A stretch of 64,000 nt of DNA, from assembly GCA_007693505.1 (NCBI GenBank), contig REDL01000056.1:62001-126000 (forward strand), given 5' to 3'. This document shows positions 1 to 11,913 of this stretch, one piece after another. The notes below the pieces were generated by a model. It searched no databases. It was not told the DNA's origin and was given only the letters and a program-made list of their open reading frames with translations. Position 1 is the first letter of the stretch. The number at the start of each line of letters is the position of its first letter. This stretch comes from Desulfovibrionales bacterium. GTDB taxonomy: Bacteria; Desulfobacterota; Desulfovibrionia; Desulfovibrionales; Desulfonatronaceae. The position numbers were made by a program, and so were the translations under genes.

Positions 1-672
1 GCTTGGCTGACCCGCATGGTCCTGGAAGTCCATCCTCAGGCCCGAATCCAAACCATACCCAACGCCGTACCGGAGACACTGGCTCCCACACCGATCATAA
101 CATCCGAAGAGAAACGGGCCGCCAAGCGGGAAATGGGCATCAATACTATGGGAAAAGTCATGCTTTTCGTGGCCCATGGCGGCAAGCAGTCCATGTACAA
201 GGGCGGGCACTTATGGGAGCAGATCTGGAAACACGTCAAAGCGAGAGAACCCTTGGCCGTGGCTCTGGGCGTGGGTGGAGATGCAATCCTCCGGGACGGG
301 GATTGCATTGAGCTGCCCTATCTGGATCAGGAACATCTTGCCCGCTGTATGCGTGCAGCGGACGTGTTGGTCTATCCCAGCCTGGCAGACAACCACCCCC
401 TGGTTCTCCTCGAGGCCATGTCCCATGGCCTGCCCTGCGCGGCCTTTGCCTGTGGGGGCATTCCTGAGCAAATCGTCCATGAACACAGCGGATTGTTGTC
501 ACCCCCGGGCAACGTTGTCCACTTGGCGGCCTCGGTCATGGAAATCCTGGGTAATGCCCGCCTTGCCAGACAGTTTGCCCAAACCAGTCGGGACCGCTAT
601 GTCCGACTGTTCCAAATGGACCACATGGGTCGTCGTCACCTTCGGCTTTACGCCGAACTGTCGCCATCATGA
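1..672 (+). CDS. Glycosyltransferase family 4, C-terminal part (5' end outside window)
   Basis: The reading frame is open from the first base, so this is the C-terminal ~223 residues of a longer protein. It shows the GT-B donor-binding half typical of GT4 enzymes: an ADVLVYPSLADNHP segment followed by LVLLEAMSHGLP and a GGIPEQIV stretch, which in this family position the nucleotide sugar. It probably transfers a sugar to LPS, capsule or another glycan; the acceptor cannot be told. Its last 25 bases overlap the 3' end of the protease gene on the opposite strand, so the two are convergent. Confidence 0.85.
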   Translation, partial: AWLTRMVLEVHPQARIQTIPNAVPETLAPTPIITSEEKRAAKREMGINTMGKVMLFVAHGGKQSMYKGGHLWEQIWKHVKAREPLAVALGVGGDAILRDGDCIELPYLDQEHLARCMRAADVLVYPSLADNHPLVLLEAMSHGLPCAAFACGGIPEQIVHEHSGLLSPPGNVVHLAASVMEILGNARLARQFAQTSRDRYVRLFQMDHMGRRHLRLYAELSPS

Positions 673-1916
673 ATGGACAACGCCGTCTCGCGTTCCAGCA
701 GTGTGGGGTGGGAGTAGTGAAAGGTGCTGTAGCGGGGGTGGGGGGTCAGATTGGAGAGGTTCTTCTCACTGAGCTTGCGCAGGGCGCTGGTCATTGGGCC
801 GGCACCTGGGCCGTTTTCCCGAGCAAAGCGATCGGCCTGATACTCGTGTTTGCGGGAAAGGCGATTCATCAGTGGGGAAAGCCAGAACGTGAACAGTCCG
901 GCTAGCAGGGCAAACAGCACGAAGGCCGGGCCTGGGCCGCTTTCCGCAAAACGGAATCCAAACGCCTCGATAAATGTCGGGTTTTGCAACAGCCAGGCCA
1001 ACAACGCGAAGGAAACCAGTCCCAAGCCGGCGGACAGGGCCAGCATTTTGGGGATATGCCCGAGTTTGTAGTGGCCGATTTCATGGGCCAGTACGGCTTC
1101 CAGCTCCTGCTCAGACAGTTGTTCGATCAGGGTGTCGAAGAGCACGATCCGTCGGAACCGTCCAAAACCGGTGAAAAAGGCGTTGGAGTGGCCGGAACGC
1201 TTGCTGCCGTCCATAACCTGGATGGTCTTGGCCCTGAACCCGGTTCGATCCGCCAAGGCCATCAGCCGTTGCCGCAGTTCGCCTTCCGGGAGCGGGGTGA
1301 GTTTATTGAACCAGGGCAGGATCAGCATGGGGTACAAGACCATCATCGCCAGTTGAAAGATGAAAAAGACGACAAAGGCCCAGATCCACCACCACGACCC
1401 GATCCAGTCGATCAGGAACAAGATCGCGGCCAGCAACGGCAGGGCAATGCCAACGACCAGGATCAGCCCCTTGATTTTGTCCGAGATCCACAACCGCACG
1501 GTGCTGTTGTTGAATCCAAACCGTTCTTCCAGTCGAAACTGGGCATGGTGGTCCAACGGCAAGCCGGGCAGGGACAGCAGGGTCATCACGACAATCAAGT
1601 ACAGCCCCTCCCGCCAGACCGAAGCTGTTGGTCCGCCGCCGAGCAGGTCGTAGGTCCAGGGTAACAGCCCGGAAAAAAGCACCACGGCCAGAACCAGAGC
1701 TCCATAGACTTCTCCGAACAACCCAAACCGGCTTTTGGCCAGGGTGTATTCCACGGACCTCCTGTAGGTCGGTTCGTCCATCACCTCACGCAAGGCCTTT
1801 GGCGGCGCATTTTGGCGCTGCCTCACTTCGTGCATGTTTAAGACAATCAGCCAGACTTCGGTGATGACCTTGGCGACAAGAGCAGTCAAAACGACGGTGA
1901 GAACAAGAGTTTGCAT
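648..1916 (-). CDS. M48 family Ste24-like membrane zinc metallopeptidase
   Basis: The 422-residue product has the zinc-binding HEIGH motif near residue 280 and the third-ligand region (KHEYQAD) near 355. Several hydrophobic segments surround these, as in Ste24/CAAX protease 1. The length and the N-terminal multi-span part match the Ste24 type rather than the shorter HtpX. Bacterial members are membrane proteases of uncertain substrate, thought to act in envelope protein quality control. It lies 25 bases downstream of the two dynamin-like GTPases on the same strand and may be cotranscribed with them. Family is clear; physiological role is not. Confidence 0.9.
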   Translation of the reverse strand: MQTLVLTVVLTALVAKVITEVWLIVLNMHEVRQRQNAPPKALREVMDEPTYRRSVEYTLAKSRFGLFGEVYGALVLAVVLFSGLLPWTYDLLGGGPTASVWREGLYLIVVMTLLSLPGLPLDHHAQFRLEERFGFNNSTVRLWISDKIKGLILVVGIALPLLAAILFLIDWIGSWWWIWAFVVFFIFQLAMMVLYPMLILPWFNKLTPLPEGELRQRLMALADRTGFRAKTIQVMDGSKRSGHSNAFFTGFGRFRRIVLFDTLIEQLSEQELEAVLAHEIGHYKLGHIPKMLALSAGLGLVSFALLAWLLQNPTFIEAFGFRFAESGPGPAFVLFALLAGLFTFWLSPLMNRLSRKHEYQADRFARENGPGAGPMTSALRKLSEKNLSNLTPHPRYSTFHYSHPTLLERETALSIHDGDSSA

Positions 1917-1941
1917 GGTATAACCCGGGAGTGATGATCGA

Positions 1942-3843
1942 TTATTGTGGTTCTTTGTCGCTTCTGGCCTCTTGAAGCACAGCGCCGAACCGCGAGGAGT
2001 CCAACTCCTGGTGGAGCACCTGGGAACTCACCCGTAGGGCATTTTCCAGATCCCGAACCCGGCTGAGTAAGCCATCGACACCCTGACGCACCCGGCGTAG
2101 CGGTTCGGTCTCAGCCGGGGACAGCAGGGACTGGACCAGTTGGTCCGGGGCGGGAAGGTTTCCGGAGCGGGATAGGGAGGCGGCAACAAGCAGGTAGCCC
2201 GGGACCAGGCTGACCAGGAAAACGGCCACTGCGGTCAAGTAGAAGTCAAGCGGCAGCCAATCCCCGGCCAGCCAGCCGGAAACAAGGCGGACCGTAGCGT
2301 GCCCGAAGACCAGGAGGGGCAGGAGGTTGCCGGCCAGGGTATGTATCAGGTTCACGCGCTGGGACGCCAGTTGGCCGGCACTGACGAGCAGGGCCTGCTC
2401 CAGGCGTTCTTGGAACAATTCCCTGGTGCGCTGATCCTGTTCAGCGTGCTCCGAGGTCCGGGGCAACAGCCCCTGGGAGCGCAACGCGGTCAGGGTTTGG
2501 CCGATCAGCTTGGCTGTCCAGAGGGCCTGTTCGACTTCTGCCTGGGCAGGCCGCGCTGCAGTGGGCGAAGGCGTTCCGCCGTCAAGGCGGTCCAGGCCGA
2601 GATCTTCCAGAGTGCGTTGGGCATCCTGGGTGATTGCGGCCAGATCCCGTTCCTCTGCAGCGGAAAATCCTTGCAATATGGTTCTAATGGGCAAAATCCC
2701 CTGCCAGGCGGCCTTGGCCGCATGCCATCCGGCCCGGAGCATCCGGGTGAGGGAGGGGCCGCCCGTGGACATTCGGGCCAGTTGGTAGGCCAGCCCAGAA
2801 AAAGCCAGCTGCCCGCGCATCCAGACCGGCAAGGCCAGAAAGCCGCCTACCCGGCCTGGCGCGGCCCGCCAAGCCTGTTCCCGAATGATCCGGCGGAGCA
2901 TGTCCTGGGCCTGGGGTGTGGACAAAGCCTTGAGAAAGACTCTGCGCACCCGTCCGTCCAACTCCTCTTCGTGGACCGACAAGATCTGGTGCAGGCGTTC
3001 CAGCTCGTGGCGGACCGGTCCGGAAAAGGCGTGGCGGATCTGATTGAAAATGTCCTCGGTACGCACGGCCTGAACCTGCTCCTTGGCCCGGTGGGCGAAC
3101 AGGGCGGCGCGCAAGCGTTCCAGACGATCGTTCAGACCATTGTCTCCGGTTTGCATCGCCACCGCGCTGACCGCGAAAAAGCCGCCCTGGTCCACGGCAA
3201 AGCCCAGTTCCTGCACCCGGTGGAGAAAGTCAGCACTCACAGCTTCCCGGTCGGGTTCCGGGATCTGGTCCAGTTTGTTCAGGACAAAGAACCAGCGCTT
3301 GCGGGCCGCCCATCGCCGGACCTCCTCCTGGACACTGAAGTTGGCCCGTTTGTCCGGACTGCCGACGTAGACCACGATATCCGCCCGCTCCACCAGCCGA
3401 CGGGTGCGCTCCAGGTGCACGGACTCCGTGCTGTCCACATCCGGAGCGTCGATCAAGGCCGTTCCTGCCAGGCGATGGTCCGTGGCAACCAGATCGGTTT
3501 CGTCAAGAAACCCGAGATGCTGTCTGTCTGCCGGAGCCACGGCAACGTGCGCGTGGGTGGTTTGGGGGCGGATCGTGGCCGAGACGGGGCTGAGTCCGGG
3601 TTTGCCTAGCAGAGCGTTGAACAGTTCGGATTTGCCCACGCCGGTTCCACCTAAGAGTACGATGACCACCGGGCGATCCAGTTCGGCGTCTCCACCGACC
3701 CGGTCATCCAGGACACGCAGAGCCCGCTCCAGACGCAAGGCCATGGTCTGGGCTGCGGGCAGGCGATCAAAGCGTCGCGCCTCCTGGATCAACTCCTCAA
3801 TCCTGGTGGTGATCCGCTGGGAAAAAAGTCGCTGTGCGCTCAT
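1942..3843 (-). CDS. Dynamin-like/large membrane GTPase (second of a pair)
   Basis: A 633-residue protein with a full G domain: P-loop GGTGVGKS at residues 65-72, a G2-like RPQTT at 92-96, a Walker B/G3 region DAPD at 132-135 and NKLD at 189-192. The C-terminal half holds a hydrophobic region of about two membrane spans (around residues 500-560), then a helical tail. This layout resembles bacterial dynamin-like proteins, which remodel or tether membranes, but no biochemical role can be read from the sequence. The ATG overlaps the TGA of the preceding GTPase by 4 bases and has a good ribosome site (GCAGGAG). Translational coupling and a shared complex are likely. Confidence 0.75.
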   Translation of the reverse strand: MSAQRLFSQRITTRIEELIQEARRFDRLPAAQTMALRLERALRVLDDRVGGDAELDRPVVIVLLGGTGVGKSELFNALLGKPGLSPVSATIRPQTTHAHVAVAPADRQHLGFLDETDLVATDHRLAGTALIDAPDVDSTESVHLERTRRLVERADIVVYVGSPDKRANFSVQEEVRRWAARKRWFFVLNKLDQIPEPDREAVSADFLHRVQELGFAVDQGGFFAVSAVAMQTGDNGLNDRLERLRAALFAHRAKEQVQAVRTEDIFNQIRHAFSGPVRHELERLHQILSVHEEELDGRVRRVFLKALSTPQAQDMLRRIIREQAWRAAPGRVGGFLALPVWMRGQLAFSGLAYQLARMSTGGPSLTRMLRAGWHAAKAAWQGILPIRTILQGFSAAEERDLAAITQDAQRTLEDLGLDRLDGGTPSPTAARPAQAEVEQALWTAKLIGQTLTALRSQGLLPRTSEHAEQDQRTRELFQERLEQALLVSAGQLASQRVNLIHTLAGNLLPLLVFGHATVRLVSGWLAGDWLPLDFYLTAVAVFLVSLVPGYLLVAASLSRSGNLPAPDQLVQSLLSPAETEPLRRVRQGVDGLLSRVRDLENALRVSSQVLHQELDSSRFGAVLQEARSDKEPQ

Positions 3844-5705
3844 GGGCGGGCTCCTGCATCCCGTCGCGGCCAGCTTGCCCGAATCGCCTTCACCCCGGTG
3901 AGGCAGGCTTCGGGATCAGCCTCGTCCAGGGACTGAATCCTCTGCTGCCAGTCATTTACGAAAAGGGGCCGTGCGAGGTGCTCGCGCAGGTGTGTTTCCA
4001 GTTCGTCCCTGCGCTGGCTCCGCCATTTCACGTCGGCTTTTTCCAGGATATCCTTCAGCTTGAGTTCCTCGAACATTTTCAGCACCGTTCCCGCGCCAAG
4101 ACTTCCGGCACCCGCTGCTCCGGCCACGCCGAGCTGGCCCACGGCGCCAAAAATGCCTCCGGACACGGCCAGATCCAAAACCAGAGCCGCTCCGCCCAGC
4201 AATACCAGCATCTCCGACAACGTGCCCACCAGCGAACCGTACCAGGGATGACGTCGTGACCAGTCGCGCACGTCGGCTCGCAGGGCCTCTTTCCAATCGT
4301 CGCGCACTGGTGGGGGCGCATACTCCTGAAAACGCCGGGCCGCTTCCCGGCATCGTCCTGTTGAGAACAATGCGGTCTCCGTGGGATTATCCCGTCGCCA
4401 CGCTGAAAGAAGCACGTCCACGGCCTCTTCCAGCCGACGCTGTTCCAGTTCCCGGCGGTCCCGCAGCACCGTCTTGCGCTCGGTTTTGCGAAATTTCGCG
4501 AATAGTCCGCGCAGCGACAACAGCATGCCCGCTGCCCGGGCCACGGGGAGGGTCAGTATCCGCAGCCACCCAGGGCGACTCTCCTTGACAACGTCGATTA
4601 TCAGTTCCACCAGCTCGCCAGCTGGAAACTGGGAACCGGCAATGCGTTCGCTGACCTCGACGATCCTCTGATCCGCGGTTATCAGGTGCTGGCGTAGTTC
4701 CTCCCGAGCCGTCGCGGCTTCTCGAGCCAGCCCTTGGGCCGTTGTCAGTCCCTGATCCAGGACTTCCAGCAGATTGGACCAGTACACCTCCAGAGCATCC
4801 TGACCCGTAACAAGGGACCAGAAATCCGGAGCATCCGGATTAAGGGCCCGGATGTCCTCCAACCGCAGCTCCGGGTCACGTCGGGCGTAGTACACGCCGG
4901 CCTGCTCCACGAACTCACTGATCCGCCGACCATCTCCGCGCATTGTCTGAAATTCCGGAGCCCTGCGGACATGGTATCGGACATCCTCCCAGATGGTCCT
5001 GGCCGCTTTGTCCGCGTCCGGTGCGGATACTTTGGTGATCATGTATATCAGATGCCCGGCCCGGCCGGCTGCGGCCTGAAGTTGTTCCATCACCGCGGCG
5101 TCCTTGTAGGCCTCAGGGTAGACAAGGAAAATCACGGTCTCTGCCCGCCCGAGCATGGCTTCGGCCCGGGTCCGGTTGCTTCGTTCCACGGTATTGAAGT
5201 CCGGAACATCCACCAGAACCAGCCAGGCCTGGCCCGGTAGCCGCTCCGGCTGGTCACGCCGGTAGTACTGAAAAAAGAGGTCTTTGCCCGGTTTCGGCCC
5301 GTCCAAAAGCAGGTTTTGGAGCATGTCCATGTCCCGCAACGGTTGCAGCTGATAACCGGGAAAGAGTTCCGCCAAATTCAGAATGTCCCGCAAGGGTTCC
5401 GGCACGGCCGCAGTGGGGTGGAAGGTCATGGGCCGTCGGGTTTCCCCGGCAGGAACGGGAATCCCGGTCAACAGTCGAAACAAGGTGCTTTTCCCGGCCC
5501 CACTGGGTCCGAATAGCACACAGACAAGACAAACCCGTCCCTCATGGGCGATTATCCGCCCCGGCCTGCCCACCAGCTCGGACCAGCCCGGCAAGTCGCC
5601 GAGATCTGCATCGTTCCGGCCCAAAGCCCGATGCATCCTGGGCACGCATTCCAGAAGATGGTTGAGCTCCCGCTGAAGGGAGAGTGGAAAGTCGGTCTGG
5701 AGCAT
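3840..5705 (-). CDS. Dynamin-like/large membrane GTPase (first of a pair)
   Basis: A 621-residue protein from the ATG at 5705; a TTG at 5738 would add 11 residues. It has the P-loop GPSGAGKS at 66-73 and DVPD at 166-169. At the G4 position it has TKVSAPD (224-230) instead of NKxD, so guanine specificity may be weak. A long helical region follows, then a glycine/alanine-rich hydrophobic stretch near residues 510-560 that could enter the membrane. It is only remotely similar to its neighbour, with which it overlaps by ATGA. Heteromeric action, one active and one degenerate partner as in some bacterial dynamin pairs, is an inference. Confidence 0.7.
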   Translation of the reverse strand: MLQTDFPLSLQRELNHLLECVPRMHRALGRNDADLGDLPGWSELVGRPGRIIAHEGRVCLVCVLFGPSGAGKSTLFRLLTGIPVPAGETRRPMTFHPTAAVPEPLRDILNLAELFPGYQLQPLRDMDMLQNLLLDGPKPGKDLFFQYYRRDQPERLPGQAWLVLVDVPDFNTVERSNRTRAEAMLGRAETVIFLVYPEAYKDAAVMEQLQAAAGRAGHLIYMITKVSAPDADKAARTIWEDVRYHVRRAPEFQTMRGDGRRISEFVEQAGVYYARRDPELRLEDIRALNPDAPDFWSLVTGQDALEVYWSNLLEVLDQGLTTAQGLAREAATAREELRQHLITADQRIVEVSERIAGSQFPAGELVELIIDVVKESRPGWLRILTLPVARAAGMLLSLRGLFAKFRKTERKTVLRDRRELEQRRLEEAVDVLLSAWRRDNPTETALFSTGRCREAARRFQEYAPPPVRDDWKEALRADVRDWSRRHPWYGSLVGTLSEMLVLLGGAALVLDLAVSGGIFGAVGQLGVAGAAGAGSLGAGTVLKMFEELKLKDILEKADVKWRSQRRDELETHLREHLARPLFVNDWQQRIQSLDEADPEACLTGVKAIRASWPRRDAGARP

Positions 5706-6061
5706 GACGAATGACTTTGCAATGTTGGAGCAAAACAAGACAGTTCGGCCCGAAGAACCATTCGTCAGCGACAGTGGAGGACACTGACGCGGAACTGGAT
5801 GGTTTGGGTATGCGCGGGAAGGAGCAATGTCACTGCTTGGAAGGTGTCAGCGAAAGGGATGTTCACCACCAGATCCTTCCTGGAAGGATCTGGGCGGCGT
5901 ATGGAACGTTGCAGTATTGAAGGGTTGCTACAAAGAGAGGATGAGTTTGCATCGAAATCGGCTCTTCCATGCCCTGATGTGTCGCACTCAGGGGGGAGCG
6001 TGTCGGCTTGAAGATCTTTGGGGGACCGCAGGCTTGATGATTTCAGGTGGTTAAAGATAAA
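5706..6061. other. Intergenic region with a 12-bp-arm inverted repeat
   Basis: I find no convincing gene here between tRNA-Ser and the first GTPase. It contains an inverted repeat at 5869-5880 / 5882-5893 (CCAGATCCTTCC with its complement) that could form a hairpin in either strand. No run of T follows, so it is not a classic terminator. The promoter of the GTPase pair should lie here but I cannot assign one. Confidence 0.5.
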
Positions 6062-6154
6062 TGGCGGAGAGGGTGGGATTCGAACCCACGTGCCCCGGTT
6101 AAAGGGCAAGTCGATTTCGAGTCGACCCCGTTACGGCCACTTCGGTACCTCTCC
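6062..6154 (-). tRNA. tRNA-Ser (anticodon CGA)
   Basis: On the minus strand the sequence begins GGAGAGG and ends CCTCTCCG followed by an encoded CCA (6062-6064). This gives a 7-bp acceptor stem, the T arm GGTTCGAATCC, a long variable arm as in class II tRNAs, and an anticodon loop CTCGAAA with anticodon CGA. It reads UCG serine codons. The 5' 24 bases (6131-6154) overlap the 3' end of the tadA reading frame on the same strand. Confidence 0.97.
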
Positions 6155-6670
6155 GGATGATTGCTTGATCAAAGAGCTGTGTGATTGCCCGGCTGAGTGG
6201 TTCTTTCTGCGTTCGGCAAAAAAGGAACTGAGCAGATCGCTGCATTCGTTGGCCAGGACGCCTTCAATGACCCAGAAGCGATGATTCAGCCATTCCAGGT
6301 CATTGACGTTGAGGCGCGAGAGAACGGCGCCGGCTTTGGGGTCCCGTGGACCGAAGACCAGTCCGGCGATGCGGGCCTGGACCAAGGCGCCGAGACACAT
6401 TAGACACGGTTCCAGAGTGACAACCAGGATGCAACCGCTCAGCCGATGGTTTCCCTGGGTCATGGCTGCGTGCCGCAGGGCCAGTATCTCTGCGTGCCCG
6501 GCTGGATCCTGAGTGCTCAGGGTGTGGTTGTGCGCAGCGGACAGGATGGTTCCGTCCTGGTCCAGCACCACCGCGCCCACAGGAACCTCGTTCAGGTCGC
6601 GGGCAGCATGGGCCTCGTTCAGGGCCCGACGCATGGAATCTTCCCAGGAGGACTTGGCTCCGCGCATCAT
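6131..6670 (-). CDS. tadA: tRNA-specific adenosine(34) deaminase
   Basis: Deaminates A34 to inosine in tRNA-Arg(ACG). The cytidine-deaminase fold signature is visible: HAE at residues 59-61 (zinc ligand and proton-shuttle Glu) and PCLMC with cysteines at 89 and 92. The ATG at 6670 (179 residues) is preferred because AAAGG lies 8 bases upstream; a GTG at 6691 would add 7 residues. The tail beyond about residue 150 is not conserved in the family. It runs into the tRNA-Ser gene, so the last 7 codons and the stop are encoded by tRNA sequence. Start and RBS are independent of purQ upstream. Confidence 0.93.
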   Translation of the reverse strand: MMRGAKSSWEDSMRRALNEAHAARDLNEVPVGAVVLDQDGTILSAAHNHTLSTQDPAGHAEILALRHAAMTQGNHRLSGCILVVTLEPCLMCLGALVQARIAGLVFGPRDPKAGAVLSRLNVNDLEWLNHRFWVIEGVLANECSDLLSSFFAERRKNHSAGQSHSSLIKQSSGEVPKWP

Positions 6671-6778
6671 GAACGACCTTTCACGGATCACCTAAAGATC
6701 ACTTGTGATCACGTGGAATGAGGTCTACGAGATGGTTGCATGGCTGTCAAGAATGGCCAGATCCACTGTCTGGGGCGA

Positions 6779-7591
6779 TCATTTCCGAGCCCGCAAGGCG
6801 GCGATCCCGTTGGCCAGAAGGGTAACGCCCAGTGGGGCCTTTTCTCCACGTGTCCAGCCGGGGTGGTTGGTGAGGTGGTTGTAGGCTTCGGGGTGAGGCA
6901 TCAGCCCGAGAATTCGCCCTGACGGGTCGGTTAGGCCGGCGATGCCTCCGGGTGAGCCATTGGGGTTGGCGGGGTAGGTCATGGTCGGCTGGCCTGTTTT
7001 GCGGTCGACGTACCGCAGGGCAACCAGGTCTTGGTCCTCCAGGGCCTGCAGAGTTGCGTCATCCTTGGGGACGAGTTTGCCCTCCCCGTGGCGGACCGGC
7101 AGATACAAGGCCTCCAGCCCGGCGGTGAAGACGCAGGGGCTTTTCGGATTGGCCCGCAAGTGAACCCAGCGGTCCTCGAACCGGGCAGAGTCGTTGTGGC
7201 TCAGGCTGACCTGGCGTTCCAGCGTGCCGGTGCCGGTGCCGGGGAGCATGCCCAGTTTGACCAGCAGTTGGAAGCCGTTACAAATACCCAGGATAAGCCC
7301 ACCGCCATCGAAAAAACGCTGCAGTTCCTCTACCAACGGCGTGCCGGAAACGGTTTTGGCATACCGCCAACGTAACGCCGCGGCCTGGGCAGCTCCCAGG
7401 TCATCGCCGTCCAGAAATCCTCCGGGGAAAATCAGGAACTGAAAACCTCCCAGGCGGACATCACCAGCCACCAGTTCAGAAAAATGGGCCACCACAACCT
7501 CATCCGCACCGGCCAATGTTGCCGCATGGGCGGTTTCCCGCTGACAATTGGTCCCATATCCCGCGAGAACCAGCACTTTGACATTGTTCAT
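6779..7591 (-). CDS. purQ: Phosphoribosylformylglycinamidine synthase subunit PurQ
   Basis: Glutaminase subunit of FGAM synthase in de novo purine synthesis; it supplies ammonia to PurL. The 270-residue product begins VKVLVLAGYGTNCQRE, the usual PurQ N-terminus. It carries the class I amidotransferase nucleophile region LILGICNGFQLL and the C-terminal LMPHPEAY with the His/Glu pair. The ATG at 7591 has GGAG ten bases upstream and is chosen over longer frames that begin at 7642 or 7606. Neither purL nor purS is adjacent. It is divergent from pyrG. Confidence 0.92.
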   Translation of the reverse strand: MNNVKVLVLAGYGTNCQRETAHAATLAGADEVVVAHFSELVAGDVRLGGFQFLIFPGGFLDGDDLGAAQAAALRWRYAKTVSGTPLVEELQRFFDGGGLILGICNGFQLLVKLGMLPGTGTGTLERQVSLSHNDSARFEDRWVHLRANPKSPCVFTAGLEALYLPVRHGEGKLVPKDDATLQALEDQDLVALRYVDRKTGQPTMTYPANPNGSPGGIAGLTDPSGRILGLMPHPEAYNHLTNHPGWTRGEKAPLGVTLLANGIAALRARK

Positions 7592-7661
7592 TTCAATGGA
7601 TCTCCACATCACGTTGACGTCCTTGCCGTGCCCCACAACCACCGTAAAATTGCACAGATAG

Positions 7662-10283
<2,622 letters not shown>

Positions 10284-10294
<11 letters not shown>

Positions 10295-10811
10295 AGAACT
10301 GGCCCGTCGGATTGGGTTGCTGATCCTGGACGTGGACGGCGTGCTCACGGATGGCGGGCTGTATTATGACGATCGGGGCAGGGTGACCAAGCGGTTCAAT
10401 GTCCAGGACGGGTTGGGGATCAAGATGGCCCAGACCGTGGGCCTGGAATTCGCCATCATCACCGGCCTGGATGCTCCGGCAGTGGAGGCCAGGGCCAGGG
10501 AACTGGGCATCCGGGAATACCATCCCGGCCATATTCGGAAGGCTCCAGTCATCCGGGATATCTGTTCCCGGAAGCAATTGGACCTGGTTCAGGTGGCCTA
10601 TCTTGGTGACGACTGGGTGGACGCGACGGCACTCAAAATGGTCGGCCTGCCCATGGCCGTGGCCAATGCCCAGCCGGAAATCAAGGAGCTTGCGGCCTGG
10701 ACGAGTGCGGCCCGCGGCGGACACGGCGCTGCCCGGGAGGCCATCCGATTCATTCTTTCCGCCCAGGGTTCCTACGAGTCGTTGTGGCAGCAGTGGCTCG
10801 CCGACGAGTAA
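10284..10811 (+). CDS. kdsC: Kdo-8-phosphate phosphatase, HAD family
   Basis: Hydrolyses Kdo 8-phosphate to Kdo. The 175-residue length is typical for KdsC. The HAD motif I is DVDGVLTDGGL near residues 12-22 (nucleophile and acid Asp), motif II is in IITGLDAPAVE, and the motif IV region is VAYLGDDWVD. It starts 11 bases inside kdsA and ends one base before the next ATG, giving a continuous Kdo biosynthesis unit. Confidence 0.95.
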
Positions 10812-11885
10812 ATGTCTGCATTGCCTGCGCCCGCGCTCACTGACCGGCATGGTACACGGGTGCTTCTGGTCGGCCCGTCCTGGGTCGGCGACATGGTCAT
10901 GGCGCAGAGCCTGGTGCAGGTGCTTTTGCAGCACGGCCCGGAACGGACTATCGACATCCTGGCCCCAGCCTGGAGCGCTGCCCTGTTGGCCCGCATGCCC
11001 GGGGTGCGCGGGGCCGTGACCATTGCCACGGGGCACGGCCGTCTGGGCCTGCGAGAGCGCTTGAGCCTAGGACGGCGACTCCACGGATGTTATGAACAGG
11101 CCATTGTGCTGCCCAACTCCCTGAAGTCCACCCTGGTCCCTTTTTTTGCTCGGATTCCCCGGCGCACCGGATATGTTGGCGAGTGTCGCTATGGTCTGCT
11201 GAACGATTGGCGCAGACTGGACAAGGCCAAGCTGCCCATGACCATACAACGCTTTGTCGCACTGGGTCTGCCTGATACGGCCTCCCTGCCGCGGGATGTT
11301 CCCGTTCCGCGACTGACCGTGCAGCCGGCAAATGTTCGCGCTGCATTGCATCAGCTGGGATTGAACCTAGAAGATGATGTTCTGGTTTTGTGTCCCGGCG
11401 CGGAGTACGGGGCGGCCAAGCAATGGCCGGCGGAGCATTTCGCCGTGGTGGGCACTAACCTGGCTGACCGAGGCTGGAGTGTCTGGGTTTTGGGCTCAGT
11501 GAAGGACCAGGAGGCATCCCAGGCGGTATGCGATCGTATCGGCCCGGCTGCCGTGAATCTGGCCGGGCGGACGTCATTGGCCCAGGCCGTGGACCTGATC
11601 TCTCAGGCCAGGGCCGTGGTCAGCAATGACTCCGGCTTGATGCACGTTGCCGCGGCCCTGGGTCGTCCCCTGGTTGCGATCTACGGTTCCTCGGATCCGG
11701 GGTTCACGCCGCCCCTGAGTCCCGCCTCGCGAATCGTCACCCTGGGACTGACCTGCAGTCCCTGTTTTCAGCGGATCTGCCCCCAGGGCCATCTGGACTG
11801 TCTGCGAAGAATTGAACCGGAGCTGGTTTTGCAGAAGTTAGCCGAGTTGCTGCCGAATCAGCTTTCCGAATCCGCGACGTCTTGA
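10812..11885 (+). CDS. waaF: ADP-heptose:LPS heptosyltransferase (WaaF/WaaC-type, GT9)
   Basis: A 357-residue GT9 enzyme that transfers heptose to the LPS inner core at the cytoplasmic face of the inner membrane. Family signatures include VLLVGPSWVGDMVMAQSL at the N-terminus, a CPGAEYGAAKQWP donor-binding segment, VSNDSGLMHVAAALGRP and IYGSSDPGFTPP. The pattern fits heptosyltransferase II (WaaF) better than I, but the acceptor is not provable from sequence alone. The start codon follows the kdsC stop directly. Confidence 0.88.
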   Translation: MSALPAPALTDRHGTRVLLVGPSWVGDMVMAQSLVQVLLQHGPERTIDILAPAWSAALLARMPGVRGAVTIATGHGRLGLRERLSLGRRLHGCYEQAIVLPNSLKSTLVPFFARIPRRTGYVGECRYGLLNDWRRLDKAKLPMTIQRFVALGLPDTASLPRDVPVPRLTVQPANVRAALHQLGLNLEDDVLVLCPGAEYGAAKQWPAEHFAVVGTNLADRGWSVWVLGSVKDQEASQAVCDRIGPAAVNLAGRTSLAQAVDLISQARAVVSNDSGLMHVAAALGRPLVAIYGSSDPGFTPPLSPASRIVTLGLTCSPCFQRICPQGHLDCLRRIEPELVLQKLAELLPNQLSESATS

Positions 11886-11913
11886 CCAGCCCCCTCGTCG
11901 ACAGCACACACTC

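Noticed and set aside
2299-3609. 436-residue open frame on the plus strand
   Set aside because: Antisense to the second GTPase, which has clear motifs.
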